Below, piece after piece: positions 53,077 through 62,480 of a stretch of 64,000 nt of DNA; positions within the stretch are counted from its first letter, which is position 1, and each line of letters opens with the position of its first letter. Made by a program: the position numbers and the translations under genes. Under the pieces are notes generated by a model. That model did not search any database and was not told the DNA's origin. It saw only the letters and a list, made by a program, of their open reading frames with translations. This stretch comes from Micropterus salmoides (lineage: Eukaryota > Chordata > Actinopteri > Centrarchiformes > Centrarchidae): contig NW_024041373.1 of assembly GCF_014851395.1 (NCBI RefSeq), positions 18,407,697 to 18,471,696 on the forward strand, in the 5' to 3' direction.

Positions 53077-56000
53077 GTCAGTACAGTGTCTCTGCAGCCT
53101 AGAAAAACACAGAACAGCCAAGAGACAGAGCTGTCTGGGTTGTAATGCCTTAATACTCTAAATATGACAAATAAACACAACATTACCATCAAGGCAGAGC
53201 ACTGTGACCCCAAACCGTGACAGCTTTGCTTCACATATGTGGCTTACCCACTAACCAGCATGGTAATGGTATTGGTTTTGTGTGTGGAGAGAGGCGTAAA
53301 CTCTCTGTGTGGTAAAATAGCTCAATCAGGCGTTTTCCTCTCCAGTAGTCTGTGGAGATGGTAATCTGGTCAGAAACGACGTCTGCACCCTCATTACCCC
53401 ACTCATGTTTTCCTTTCATTTTCTGCAGCTCGATTTGGTTTAATCTTTTGTTTACAGAACCCTGTGCCGTAAACCCCCTAGTCTTACTGCAGCTAATAGA
53501 CAAAGACTGCATGTTATTATGCTTTGGCTTTCTTATTGTTTTCTTTTGAACCTGGGTGAAGGAGTTGAAAGCCACATCAGTTATAGACACACTGGTGTGG
53601 CACATGAATAGGCTGCCATATTGATATAAGACCTAGCATGAAAACTAAGGTGCACGTGTTTCTTTTTTTTATTTCCCTCCCCTGTAGAAACTCTTTGATT
53701 CTTTTACTTTTTTCATTCCCTTTGATTATTTTGCTCTTTCCATTTCCGATTGATAAAATCTATCTGTGTATTTTCACTAATTGCCACCCTGCCAGTAACA
53801 ATTTTGGTGACTGACGTTCCAGATGTGTCAAGTGTAATAATATGACTGATTAGTACATTCAAAACCCCTTGGCATGTAGTAAAGTGGTGGCCACCTCAGA
53901 GTTTTAATAATACTGTAAAACCTTTAAAGACCTTATCTATTAAATCCCAGCATGCAACACAGCAATATCATTAACGTCCAACGGACAATTTAATAAAGAA
54001 CAGACTGTGTGGTAGCTATAGACGTTTGACCAAGGCAATGTGGAGAAATGGAACATCACAGCAAGTCCCAGGTTCAGTATATGAAGTGTTTCAATTAGAC
54101 TCAGTCCCTGTGGAGACAGGAAACAACACCTAGACATGAAATGTTACTCTAATTTCAACTGTAAACGTAGACCAACAGGTAAAGTACACTTACCTTTAAT
54201 AGCCACATGACTTACTCTATCTCCGCAGGCATCACCGGTCAATCTAGCTACACTGTTTCCATTTTATAAAGTCACTGCGTCTTTGTGAAATCCACATCTT
54301 TTGAACAAAGACAGTAACAATGTTAAACACAGCTTTATTACAGAGAAACCTTACTTCTTTCCTTGAATACAAAAGCGCTGTTGGCTGTGAGACAGATTTT
54401 GACACTGAACCCAAGATTAGTTTCCCGGGTGTGCGTATACTTAATATAGCACGGTCTCCCAGCCTTTGCATGAAACAATCACAGAGTGAGATGAAACCCT
54501 GCACTTCCAATAAACAACATAAATATTTGATTTGCTCTCTAATGGACCCAAATATGGGGTTCAGGGGGCATGTAAATGATCCCACCAAGTGATTCGTCAT
54601 TGTTAAGCTTGCCATCTGAGGGTCAGCTCTCGGGGTCAAAAGCACATTCCCAATAAAACAGCCTGCGGCAGGCTGAGGCTGGCATGTACATTTGGAATGA
54701 AAACAGAAACAGCATATAGAGAACAGCCATTACAGGGTGCAGGTGAGGTTGGGAGACTCTATAAAAAGAAGATAAAGCTGGAGGACGCGCGGTGTGCATT
54801 AGCAGAAAGGCAAATCGACACCAAGCCCACTCACCGCCTCTACCCCCCCTCCCATGACTTCACCCTCCAGTTGATAATATTACTGCGCTATATTGATTTC
54901 CACCAGCCTTCTCCCTGGGACCAGTAAGACACGTGGTAATTGTAAGGAGACAGAAAGCCAATATGGGAGTGCTCATGGATAGCAAGGGATGCACGCTAAT
55001 ATTGTTGCTACACAGAGAAAAAAGGGGGGAAGCTGCCTCTGATTGAAGTTTACCTCGTAATTCTAAGACAACATCGTAGATGACAGTCTGACCCTGTGGG
55101 AGGAGTGGAGATATAAAAATTCAATGCAAAGTCCAGGGTGAATATGAAAGTAATAAGTGTGAGCAGTCAAGTGATGAGAAAGGAGATTGGTTTGCGGGCA
55201 TCGCGTTAAGTGAAGAGAGACTTTGGAATTCACCCTCCTTTTTAAGATCTTGTTATAAAACAATTTTCTATTCATAATATAAAAAAGACAATTTATAATA
55301 CCATTTTGTGCCCTCTGGCAGTAATGGACAAATAGACTGGATATCACATTATATCACACTCAATTTCTCTCTTCTGTAACAAATTAGATTCATTATGAAA
55401 TTAAAAGTGGAAACTCAATATTGTTTTATTATTAAGCTGATTGCTTTGGATTCTTTTCTTTCCTCCCAAAATGAGCATAAGCCCATTCTTTTCCAATTCT
55501 TTGTGTAATCCACAAGGAGAAAATATTACAAATGTGTTCATGTCAAGCAATTACCCATGTATTTAAATGAATCTCTCTTCCTGTGCTCTTTGAAGTACCT
55601 TCATCTAATGGCCCCATGCTTCTAAATGCATTCATTACCTCAGGCTAGAGCTAACAGAGTAATTGCCTTACAGTTTTATAATGGCATTAGCACTCCAAGC
55701 TACATAACCTAGGCCCTCTTTTATTAACTGTGATAATATAAATACAACATCCATGTTAATCTAGTGCTTGAAGAATCACATTCAGCGCTGTTTTAGACCA
55801 CTTCTCCTCATTGTTAGATATTTTTTATAACACATAATTTGTTATGGCTTCCTCTAATTTCTTCTCGGCAATAACGGAAAAACCGCCTCTAAATCTTAGG
55901 TGATCTGTCATCTGAGCAGCCCCATTTAAACAGTTGTTGAACACGAGACCTTTATGCAAAGCAAGGCAAACAATAGCAGAAATCTGTCACGCATTTGTCA

Positions 56001-58067
56001 CAGAACAACAGAAATCATTTGAGGCCGTTAATTGTTTCAATTTAACATGGTGTGTTCTGATATGTCTCCATGACAAGAAAGCCAATTACACTTATGCTGG
56101 AGTAGTATTGAGATTTACATGGAAATGCCCTCAGAACACTATTCCGTGTTAATCGTATTCACAGCGTGAGTTGATACGCATGAAAGCGTCTCGTCAGAAG
56201 AAAACAAACTTCTTCCTTGATTGGGTGCAGCACTTCTCATCATCCTCGGATATGACTAGGTTGCCACTTAAGCATAGCCTTGCGAGTCAGCTTGGTTAGT
56301 TAAGACACCACGCGGTAAACGACAGATTAAGGATGAGAGGCAATATCGTTTTTTCTCCTCCTTTTTCCAAGCTGTCCTTATGTCACTGCTGCAAAGTACC
56401 ATATGGACAAGGAGGGAGAGGACGTTTTACAGAGAATGAAACATGGCTTGTGAACGCGACAGTCTTAATTGCTTTAATTGTTGTTTAAAATTGAGAGCCA
56501 TGTATGAGATCTTGAAATATGATAGAATAGATTATTGGTAATTATTAACTGCAGACAAAAAGAAAGAAAACCACTTTATCTCACTCAGCAAGAGAGAGAA
56601 AAATCTGTTCTGCCTGATGAGAACACATCAAGACAGCTGGTCCTCTCATTTAGTCTACCTGCCTCACGACAACCATAATTCTTTATTTGTATGCAAACTA
56701 GATGCATGCAACGTTGAGCATACACACCAATTTCAGAGGTAAATGCCCATTCTAAGAGCCACCCATCCGGTAACTTGGGGTGGATTAAGCGATATGTTTC
56801 TATAAGAGAGCATGGCATACGCTGGAAGTGGCTTCTACAGTGATTCATCTTGATAAATCAAGGGCTGTGGTAGATATGCTCCTCAGGATGAAAGGGCCCA
56901 TACACACACTCCGTACACACTACATAGGCTGTGCCTTGGAAATGCAGGCCAAGTCTTGGAGGCCGCTGTTTGAAGGCGCGAAGGCTGTGTTTACATTCAT
57001 TTACGGCAGCTGCCGTCTTAATCCCACACTGCTATTGCCAAGTGATGGAACACTTCAGACAAATTACCGAGGCCCGCAAAAGAAAACACAGCGAATGTGG
57101 GAAGAAAACAAGCACCATCTGAGATGTTTCTGGTGACAGATTTGCATTGCTTTTAACCAGGGTTCTAACAGCGCAGTCGACAAATCTCTGCTCTACAGCA
57201 GGTGACAACAAGCGAGCATTTTAAAAACACACGCAACAGCCATGTCTGCAACTTGCCTTTGTCAGATTAAATGCACTCTAAAAGGAGAAGAGGGTTTTCA
57301 TAGAGCATATTGCCTTCTGTATTATAGAAAACAAAGAGAGCAGTCTGGTCGCTCGAGAGGGATTTAATTGTAAGTGCTGAATTCAAAGAGCAGATAAAGA
57401 CACACAAACGGGCCAAACCCCACCTTGCTAAAAGCCTGAAACAGAGTGGGGGGAACAGGATCCGGGGCCAACTCATTTTCAGTGTTAAGAGCCAAAGCAA
57501 CACAGCTAATCCGCATTGTCAAGCGGGGGCAAGCATGCAGACATGGATAAGACCACATCCTGAGCATCCGTGTCCCCAAGGCACAAGCACCCAGCTCTTG
57601 CTGGATGGGAAGTCATTTGTGAAGTCCTTTGCAACAGCCAGTCAAAGAGGTTAATTGAAAAATTCCTTAATGTCATTACAACAGAACTAGATTAACCCAG
57701 AGCTAATTCACTTTATTGTTCTGAAGAGAGGGGACTCGGCACTGAACTCCAGAGCAAACGTGAAGCCCAGAATCAGGGGTGAGGTGTTGTTTTTAAAGGA
57801 CTATGCCAGTTTAATTAAGATAGGGAACATTATTCACTGCTCTGCATGGTTGGAAGCAGTAAAGTGGTAGTGCTGTATAAACGCAGCACTGGTGCCTCTT
57901 AAATCAGGGTGGCTTTTATTTAGGCGGTTGAATATGTAAACATTTCTAAAGCACTGCACGACACTGCTGTGTAATGTTGTTTTGGATATTGTTTGTTACT
58001 GCACGGACCACTGGGGTCTCAAACATATTCTGGTCTTAACATGTACTCTTCCTGTTTTCCTCATCAG
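53077..58067 (+). other. ebf3: ebf3 intron, about 5.0 kb
   Basis: This phase-0 intron lies within the helix-loop-helix domain. It has a candidate regulatory block at 55480-56170 with long AT-rich, non-repetitive sequence and homeodomain-like cores. The remainder shows no genes or mobile elements. Confidence 0.85.
55480..56170. promoter_or_regulatory. Candidate conserved non-coding block
   Basis: This is about 700 nt of AT-rich, single-copy-looking sequence with AGCAATTACCCATG, AGAGTAATTGCC, CCTCTTTTATTAAC and CAATTTAACATGG motifs. It is the largest uniform block in the 5-kb intron inside the helix-loop-helix region. Confidence 0.35.
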
Positions 58068-58133
58068 GAGGTGCTACTGAAGAGGGCGGCTGATCTTGTT
58101 GAAGCTCTGTATGGAATGCCCCACAACAATCAG
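58068..58133 (+). CDS. ebf3: EBF3 exon: helix 2, first copy
   Basis: This exon is exactly 66 nt and phase 0 at both ends, encoding 22 residues with the core LLKRAADLVEALYGMPHNNQ. It is one of the two near-identical second helices that give vertebrate EBF proteins a helix-loop-helix-loop-helix domain. The next exon begins with the other copy. The symmetric phase means it could be skipped without shifting the frame. EVLL at the start fits EBF3, since EBF1 has EVIL as I recall. The acceptor is TCATCAG. The donor CAG|GTCTGT is slightly weak. Confidence 0.95.
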
Positions 58134-58339
58134 GTCTGTATCCACACAGCTGCTTCAGCGAATAAGAAAGCATTGAAAATATACTGACAGTATCACCAAA
58201 GGGTATTTTCACCACTATATCTGGAACAATGTAGGCTACATGTGTTAACCATACAGCCATGAACCATGCATCAAAGCGAAAGCACAGCTATAAGAAAAAA
58301 CATAAATAACAAAACCTCTACCTTCTCTGTGCTTCTCAG

Positions 58340-58511
58340 GAGATCATTCTGAAGAGGGCAGCTGACATCGCCGAGGCCCTGTACAGCGTTCCCCGCAACC
58401 ACAACCAGATCCCCTCTCTCGCTAACACAGCCTCCCACGGCATGATGGGAGTCAACTCCTTCAGCAGCCAGCTAGCAGTCAATGTGTCTGAGTCACAAGG
58501 GAATGACCAAG
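58340..58511 (+). CDS. ebf3: EBF3 exon: helix 2, second copy, and start of C-terminal linker
   Basis: This 172-nt exon starts in phase 0 with a second helix, core ILKRAADIAEALYSVPRNHN, then runs into a linker QIPSLANTASHGMMGVNS, FSSQLAVNVSES and QGNDQ. The helix matches the preceding exon closely, which shows an ancient exon duplication. QIPSLAN and FSSQLAVNVSE fit EBF3. The linker looks one or two residues shorter than mammalian EBF3 near SHGMM and SQGNDQ. It ends with one base of a Val codon before donor GTATGT. The intron between the two helix exons is only 206 nt. Confidence 0.95.
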
Positions 58512-58925
58512 GTATGTGATTTAGGATATGGCTCCGTAACTCAGTGGTTCTCAAAAGTGGGGTCCAGGGACCCACTGGGGTCCTTGAGGGGATTCCAAGG
58601 GGTTTGCAGCAAAATTAAATAAAAAATATAGTAAATAGTTAAATTTCACTCTTTTTTTCTCATTAAAATAAAAAAATAGCTAAATTAGGTTTGTGAACAC
58701 CGGGTTAACTGCCCCCATCCTCACCTATGATATAGGCAGTTCAAGGGCCTAATTAAGTGCCAAATTCTTATCGTATTAAACTGGCATCTGCAGTTTGTGC
58801 TGATATAAAAATGTTTGATTGCAGCAGTAACTTTCCATTATAATTTACTGTAATCAGCGAACATTTCCCTGGTAAGCACTGAAATGAATGAACTTCCCTT
58901 TCCATCTACCGCCCATGTTTTTCAG
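58512..58925 (+). other. ebf3: ebf3 intron, 414 nt, containing a hAT-like remnant
   Basis: This short intron carries a transposon-like segment beginning at 58542, listed separately. Past about 58690 it is AT-rich and unremarkable. It ends at the acceptor TTTTTCAG. Confidence 0.85.
58542..58690 (+). mobile_element. hAT-like non-autonomous transposon remnant
   Basis: The segment starts with CAGTGGTTCTCAAAAGTGGG followed by GTCC-AGGGACCC-ACTGGGGTCC and GGGGATTCCAAGGGG. This is the recognisable terminal sequence of hAT/Charlie-type elements, whose ends read CAGxGGTTCTCAA with a following GGGGTC-GGGACCCC motif. An A/T-rich body follows. I do not see the opposite inverted terminus (GAGAACCxCTG) in the rest of the intron, so this is a truncated copy and its right edge is approximate. 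It lies 31 nt after the donor of the helix-2 exon. Confidence 0.6.
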
Positions 58926-59111
58926 TGGGCTACAGCCGGAACACCAGCAGCGTGTCCCCCCGGGGCTACATCTCCAGCAGCACCCCGCAGCAGTCGAGCT
59001 ACAACACCGTCAGCAACAGCATGAATGGCTACGGCAATGCCGGCATGAACCTGGGAGTGCCAAGCTCCCCTGGGTTCCTCAACGGATCCTCTGCCAACTC
59101 CCCATATGGAA
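58926..59111 (+). CDS. ebf3: EBF3 exon: Ser/Thr/Pro-rich transactivation domain
   Basis: This 186-nt exon completes a Val codon and reads GYSRNTSSVSPRGYISSS, TPQQSSYNTVSNSMNGYG, NAGMNLGVPSSPGFLNG and SSANSPYG, ending with one base (A) of the next codon. The low-complexity Ser/Thr/Pro/Asn composition is typical of the EBF C-terminal transactivation region. GYSRNTSSVSPRGY and LGVP-SPGFLNGSSANSPYG are characteristic of EBF3. EBF1 has FTRNSSSVSPHGY, as I recall it. The donor AAGTGAGT is strong. In mammals the next exon, beginning IVPSSP, is alternative, and I do not find it in the 426-nt intron that follows. Confidence 0.95.
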
Positions 59112-59537
59112 GTGAGTAGCTTGCCACTATCGCAGGCTCTAGTAGCACTAAGCTGCTGCTGATTTAATTCCAGCTCCCACATTCGTTTTCACTTCTATGA
59201 ATCACTACTGACAGGGTTATAACATTATTGATGGTGATAATATATTACTATTCATTCACAGGGGCTTGTTTAGTTTAAGTACTTCGGAGGACACACATGT
59301 AGCTCAGAGTAGAAGAAATATTCATTTTTATGTGTATTTCACCATATGCCACCTGTATTTGTTCAACCAGACAAGATGTTGATGGTAGGGGCCTGTGAGT
59401 ACTGATCGTGTATCCCCCCTGGCAGTAATACTATCCCAGCCTTACCTTAACTGCCCTCTCCCTCTCCAGCACTACTCACAGCACGTTCTCACTTCCCTCC
59501 CACCCCCCTTCCTTTTCCCTCCCTATCGTCTCTGCAG
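59112..59537 (+). other. ebf3: ebf3 intron, 426 nt; expected alternative exon not seen
   Basis: This intron joins the YG(A) end of one exon to the TT-AAA-CAA start of the next. I looked for an exon encoding the mammalian EBF3 segment IVPSSPTMAASS...SPANVISA, which has matching phase. No frame here shows it, and the intron has little room for the roughly 108 nt required. The sequence is AT-rich, then CT-rich near the acceptor (59440-59537). Confidence 0.75.
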
Positions 59538-59627
59538 TTAAACAAAAGAGCGCCTTCGCCCCTGTGGTCCGACCCCAGGCCTCCCCACCCCCCTCCTGCA
59601 CCAGCGCCAACGGCAACGGACTGCAAG
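59538..59627 (+). CDS. ebf3: EBF3 penultimate coding exon, transactivation domain
   Basis: This 90-nt exon takes one base from the previous exon to make Ile and reads KQKSAFAPVVRPQASPP then PSCTSANGNGLQ. It ends with the first base (G) of an Ala codon. The sequence is diagnostic of EBF3; EBF1 has RPQTSPPPTCTSTNGNSLQ, as I recall. The acceptor is TCTGCAG and the donor CAAG|GTGAGC is strong. The frame continues open past the donor to 59899, and a second in-phase donor, TTTG|GTGAGG, follows at 59705/59706. A longer form of this exon is therefore possible and is described under findings. Confidence 0.95.
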
Positions 59628-59798
59628 GTGAGCCCCCCTCACCCCCTCATCCCTTCCCTACGGACTACTGGTCAGATACCGCTGCTCAGGCCTCTGTCCG
59701 GTTTGGTGAGGGATTAATCATTACAAATATATGCATTTTGACAGGCCAATTTACACCTTTCAGTTCACACTCAAACACGCACACAGAACATGTCTTTG

Positions 59799-59821
59799 CA
59801 CACACACACACACACACACAA
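59799..59821. repeat. CA microsatellite
   Basis: A short CA array lies in the last intron. Confidence 0.85.
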
Positions 59822-60779
59822 GCGCCATCTCACGTCTGTGCAAACAACACACGCAAACATACATCCTTATTGCCCTTTCGTACAAATGATCCCCTCTGAT
59901 GTCGCAGGAAAAGACCCTCCCAGAATTGTTTTAGTAATTATGTTTATTAGGTTTTGTGCATGTGTCATGACCAACATGATTGCTTTGAAAACAAGCTTAG
60001 CCGAAGTGTGTGCCCCAAGATTAATAACATTGGGCTTAATGAAGTGGGAAATTAAAGTTCATCTTGCTACACGTTCATACTTATTAATACATGTTGTGCA
60101 GAAATTAATGAGCAATGCCTTGCCATCATCTGCGCTGGCAAACTTAAAAGCATTTCAACCATGACTCTACAAATATACTCAGAGCAATATAATAATATAT
60201 CATCCCAGCACTTCACTAGTTGCCTAATTGTTAAAACGTGTGAAATTCTGAATATATAAACTCTCAGGGTGAGGTACAGTTGCTAATGATATCCTAAGCA
60301 GATGGTCTTGGTAAGATAACGGAAGCTACCTTTGATCTTGCCTAATCTCTCTTAGATAATGACGCAGAGGCACGACTTGGGGAATGTGGAAATGTAGGAC
60401 TAATGCGCTGTACAGTGTTGGATAGATGAGGGGAGGAAAGGAAGGAAATGAATCTGAGGGGAGTCTGAGGAGTGTCTAGTACTGTAGCATTGTGGCATTG
60501 TGGGAAGTGACCGTGTTGTTGCTCTGCCGTCACCACGGCCACATCTCCTGGGAGTCTGGGCCACTGTTTGCCATTACCCCAACGCCAGGAGAAATATCAC
60601 ACATAGCAAGACTGGCATGCTGGGGGCTGAAATGTCAGAGCAGGAGGGAGGTTTTCAAACTCTCCCCGTTAGGAGGACGTGCAGCAGCAGGCTGGCGGAC
60701 ACGGCAAACACTCACAGGCACATACGCAAACAGGCACATTAAGGCATACATTCAAGCACTTGTGCAGTGTCAGATGGCT

Positions 60780-60781
<2 letters not shown>

Positions 60782-60817
<36 letters not shown>
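60782..60817. repeat. CA microsatellite
   Basis: About 36 nt of pure CA lie 135 nt upstream of the last exon. Confidence 0.9.
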
Positions 60818-60820
<3 letters not shown>

Positions 60821-60951
60821 TGCACTAGCACATAGGCACATGCATGCACACACACAGAATTAGATTTTATTTTATCAATGTTCATATTTATATCCATGCC
60901 TGTTTTAGCCCTATAAACTAATCGTATTCTTTCTGTCTCTGTTTTTTCCAG

Positions 60952-60983
60952 CCATGTCAGGCCTGGTTGTCCCTCCAATGTAA
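60952..60983 (+). CDS. ebf3: EBF3 last coding segment, C-terminus AMSGLVVPPM and stop
   Basis: Two bases complete an Ala codon, followed by MSGLVVPPM and a TAA stop at 60981-60983. The AMSGLVVPPM C-terminus is shared by EBF3 orthologs as I recall them, while EBF1 ends AISGMIVPPM. This confirms the end of the reading frame and agrees with the phase of the preceding exon. Confidence 0.95.
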
Positions 60984-62044
60984 ATGCACTTTCATCATCT
61001 CAAGCACCAGTCTACACACTACCACTTCACAGGACACCCCCTCAGCACACAGCAAAACTCTGGTGTAATGTATAGTCAACTGCTTGTTCTGTTTTTAAAG
61101 ATGAAGAAGAAAAAAAAGAAAAGAAATGATTTCCCCCCTCTTCTAAATGACTTTTGCAAACCTGCAGAAAAAAGGATTTCATGAGGAACAATATTTTTTT
61201 TTCTGTGGGATTTTTTTTTTTTCCTGCATTTTATCACAAGAGGACACAGGATGATGAAGGGTTTATTTTGTATACTTGTCGGGTTGTGCTTCGGCCTTGG
61301 ATATGTCCAATCAACCACGCATTCAATACTGGAAGGGACTCTGTGGACTCACCATCTGGTTGTAAAGTAAAAACACTGATGTACAGTACATTTGCCAATG
61401 AACTTCAGAAATTGTTTTTCTGTTTCAACTCTCTTTTAATAGATTCACAACAGTTGTGTGTCTTTATAATGTGACTTTTTGTATTTTTATGTGTGAGAAA
61501 AATACACAGGGGCCAAGACAGTTTGAATTTCAACTGGAAAATATATAAGATATATAATGTAGAAAATTGATCATAAAAGTACAACAAATACGCGTAAAAT
61601 GGGTGGGGCTGGGTGGGTATGGTTGTATCATGTTTCATTCCTGCATTTTAACTTAAATTTTGTAATTTATTGTAGCTAGAACTCATCTTCAAAAGTAAAA
61701 AAAAATCCTCTTTGATTCAACAAGCACACTGACGTGTACAAAACACTGCTCTGTTGATGAATATGATGTACTTCCATGTCTAGAGCTTCCTTTTAAGCAA
61801 GTGTGTTTTGCCATGTTTTTCAACTTTTTTGCTAGCACTGTATATTAATGCATTCCTAGGCTACTGTGAAGTCTGTTTCTTGTTGATGAGGAGCAGTCTC
61901 CCCCTTCTAGCTCCAACTCCCTTATGTGTTTTATATGTGGTTAAAAATTGTAGACTATTGTGATATTGCCAAACTTGTGCTAAATATTTATACATCTGTC
62001 TTTTTCATGTTCTTTTAGATCAACAAAAAACATTTAAAAACAAA

Positions 62045-62050
62045 ATTAAA
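62045..62050 (+). terminator. Candidate proximal polyadenylation signal ATTAAA
   Basis: This is the common ATTAAA variant, inside an A-rich stretch about 1.06 kb after the stop codon. It would give a 3' UTR of roughly 1.1 kb. Confidence 0.35.
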
Positions 62051-62459
62051 ATCCATTGAGAATGTAGGAGTATAGTAGTTCATTGTCATATTTCTGTTCA
62101 AATACACACTTGCGCTCACTGAGGGAAATTTTGTAACATATCAACTATAAATAATGTATTTATCTCTGAAATTTTGTATATTGCTTTTCATTATGTATGT
62201 ATTAATCGTCATGCCCTTAATATAGTGATGCAGCACAGATAATTCAGCCAAGAACTGTTGCCTTCATTTGTTTTCTTTTTGTATTTGATGAAATGCAATG
62301 TGCATATATTTCATGTGTATCCTCAAAATTTGTGTTACTCCGTCAAGACTCTCTGTCCATTTTTTAAAGGGGAAGTCAAACTTCATTGTTTATTTTTATA
62401 TTGATTTTAAATTATCTATACAGACCATTTTGGAGAAAACTTTGTTGGTTGTATTGTCA

Positions 62460-62465
62460 AATAAA
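62460..62465 (+). terminator. Candidate polyadenylation signal AATAAA
   Basis: A canonical hexamer lies about 1.48 kb after the stop, with a T/GT-rich segment immediately downstream (TTGTTTGTGAC and GATAGTTGTT). This arrangement is typical of a functional cleavage site, so it is my preferred transcript end. Confidence 0.5.
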
Positions 62466-62480
62466 TTGTTTGTGACCCAT

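Larger units (their letters stand above)
59628..60951 (+). other. ebf3: Last ebf3 intron, 1.3 kb
   Basis: This intron contains CA arrays at 59799-59821 and 60782-60817, the possible 78-nt exon extension at its 5' end, and otherwise unremarkable sequence. It ends with a long T-rich tract and the acceptor TTTTTTCCAG at 60951. Confidence 0.85.
60984..62480 (+). other. ebf3: ebf3 3' untranslated region (probable extent)
   Basis: This is AT-rich, non-coding sequence after the stop, with long T and A runs (61104-61117, 61190-61223) and many ATTTA-like and TTTTGT elements. The end is inferred from an AATAAA at 62460-62465 followed by GT-rich sequence (TTGTTTGTGAC). An earlier ATTAAA at 62045-62050 could give a shorter transcript. 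A further AATAAA at 63136-63141 would extend it. Transcript data would be needed to fix the end. Confidence 0.7.

Noticed and set aside
59390..59440. ATCGTGTATCCCCC, briefly resembling the start of the missing IVPSSP exon
   Set aside because: It meets a stop codon within eight codons, has no proper acceptor, and shows no later similarity.
59628..59899. Full read-through of the penultimate exon to a stop at 59897-59899
   Set aside because: Beyond 59705 the translation runs into CA-repeat-encoded Thr/His sequence, so full intron retention as a designed isoform is unlikely. Only the 78-nt extension is kept as a finding.
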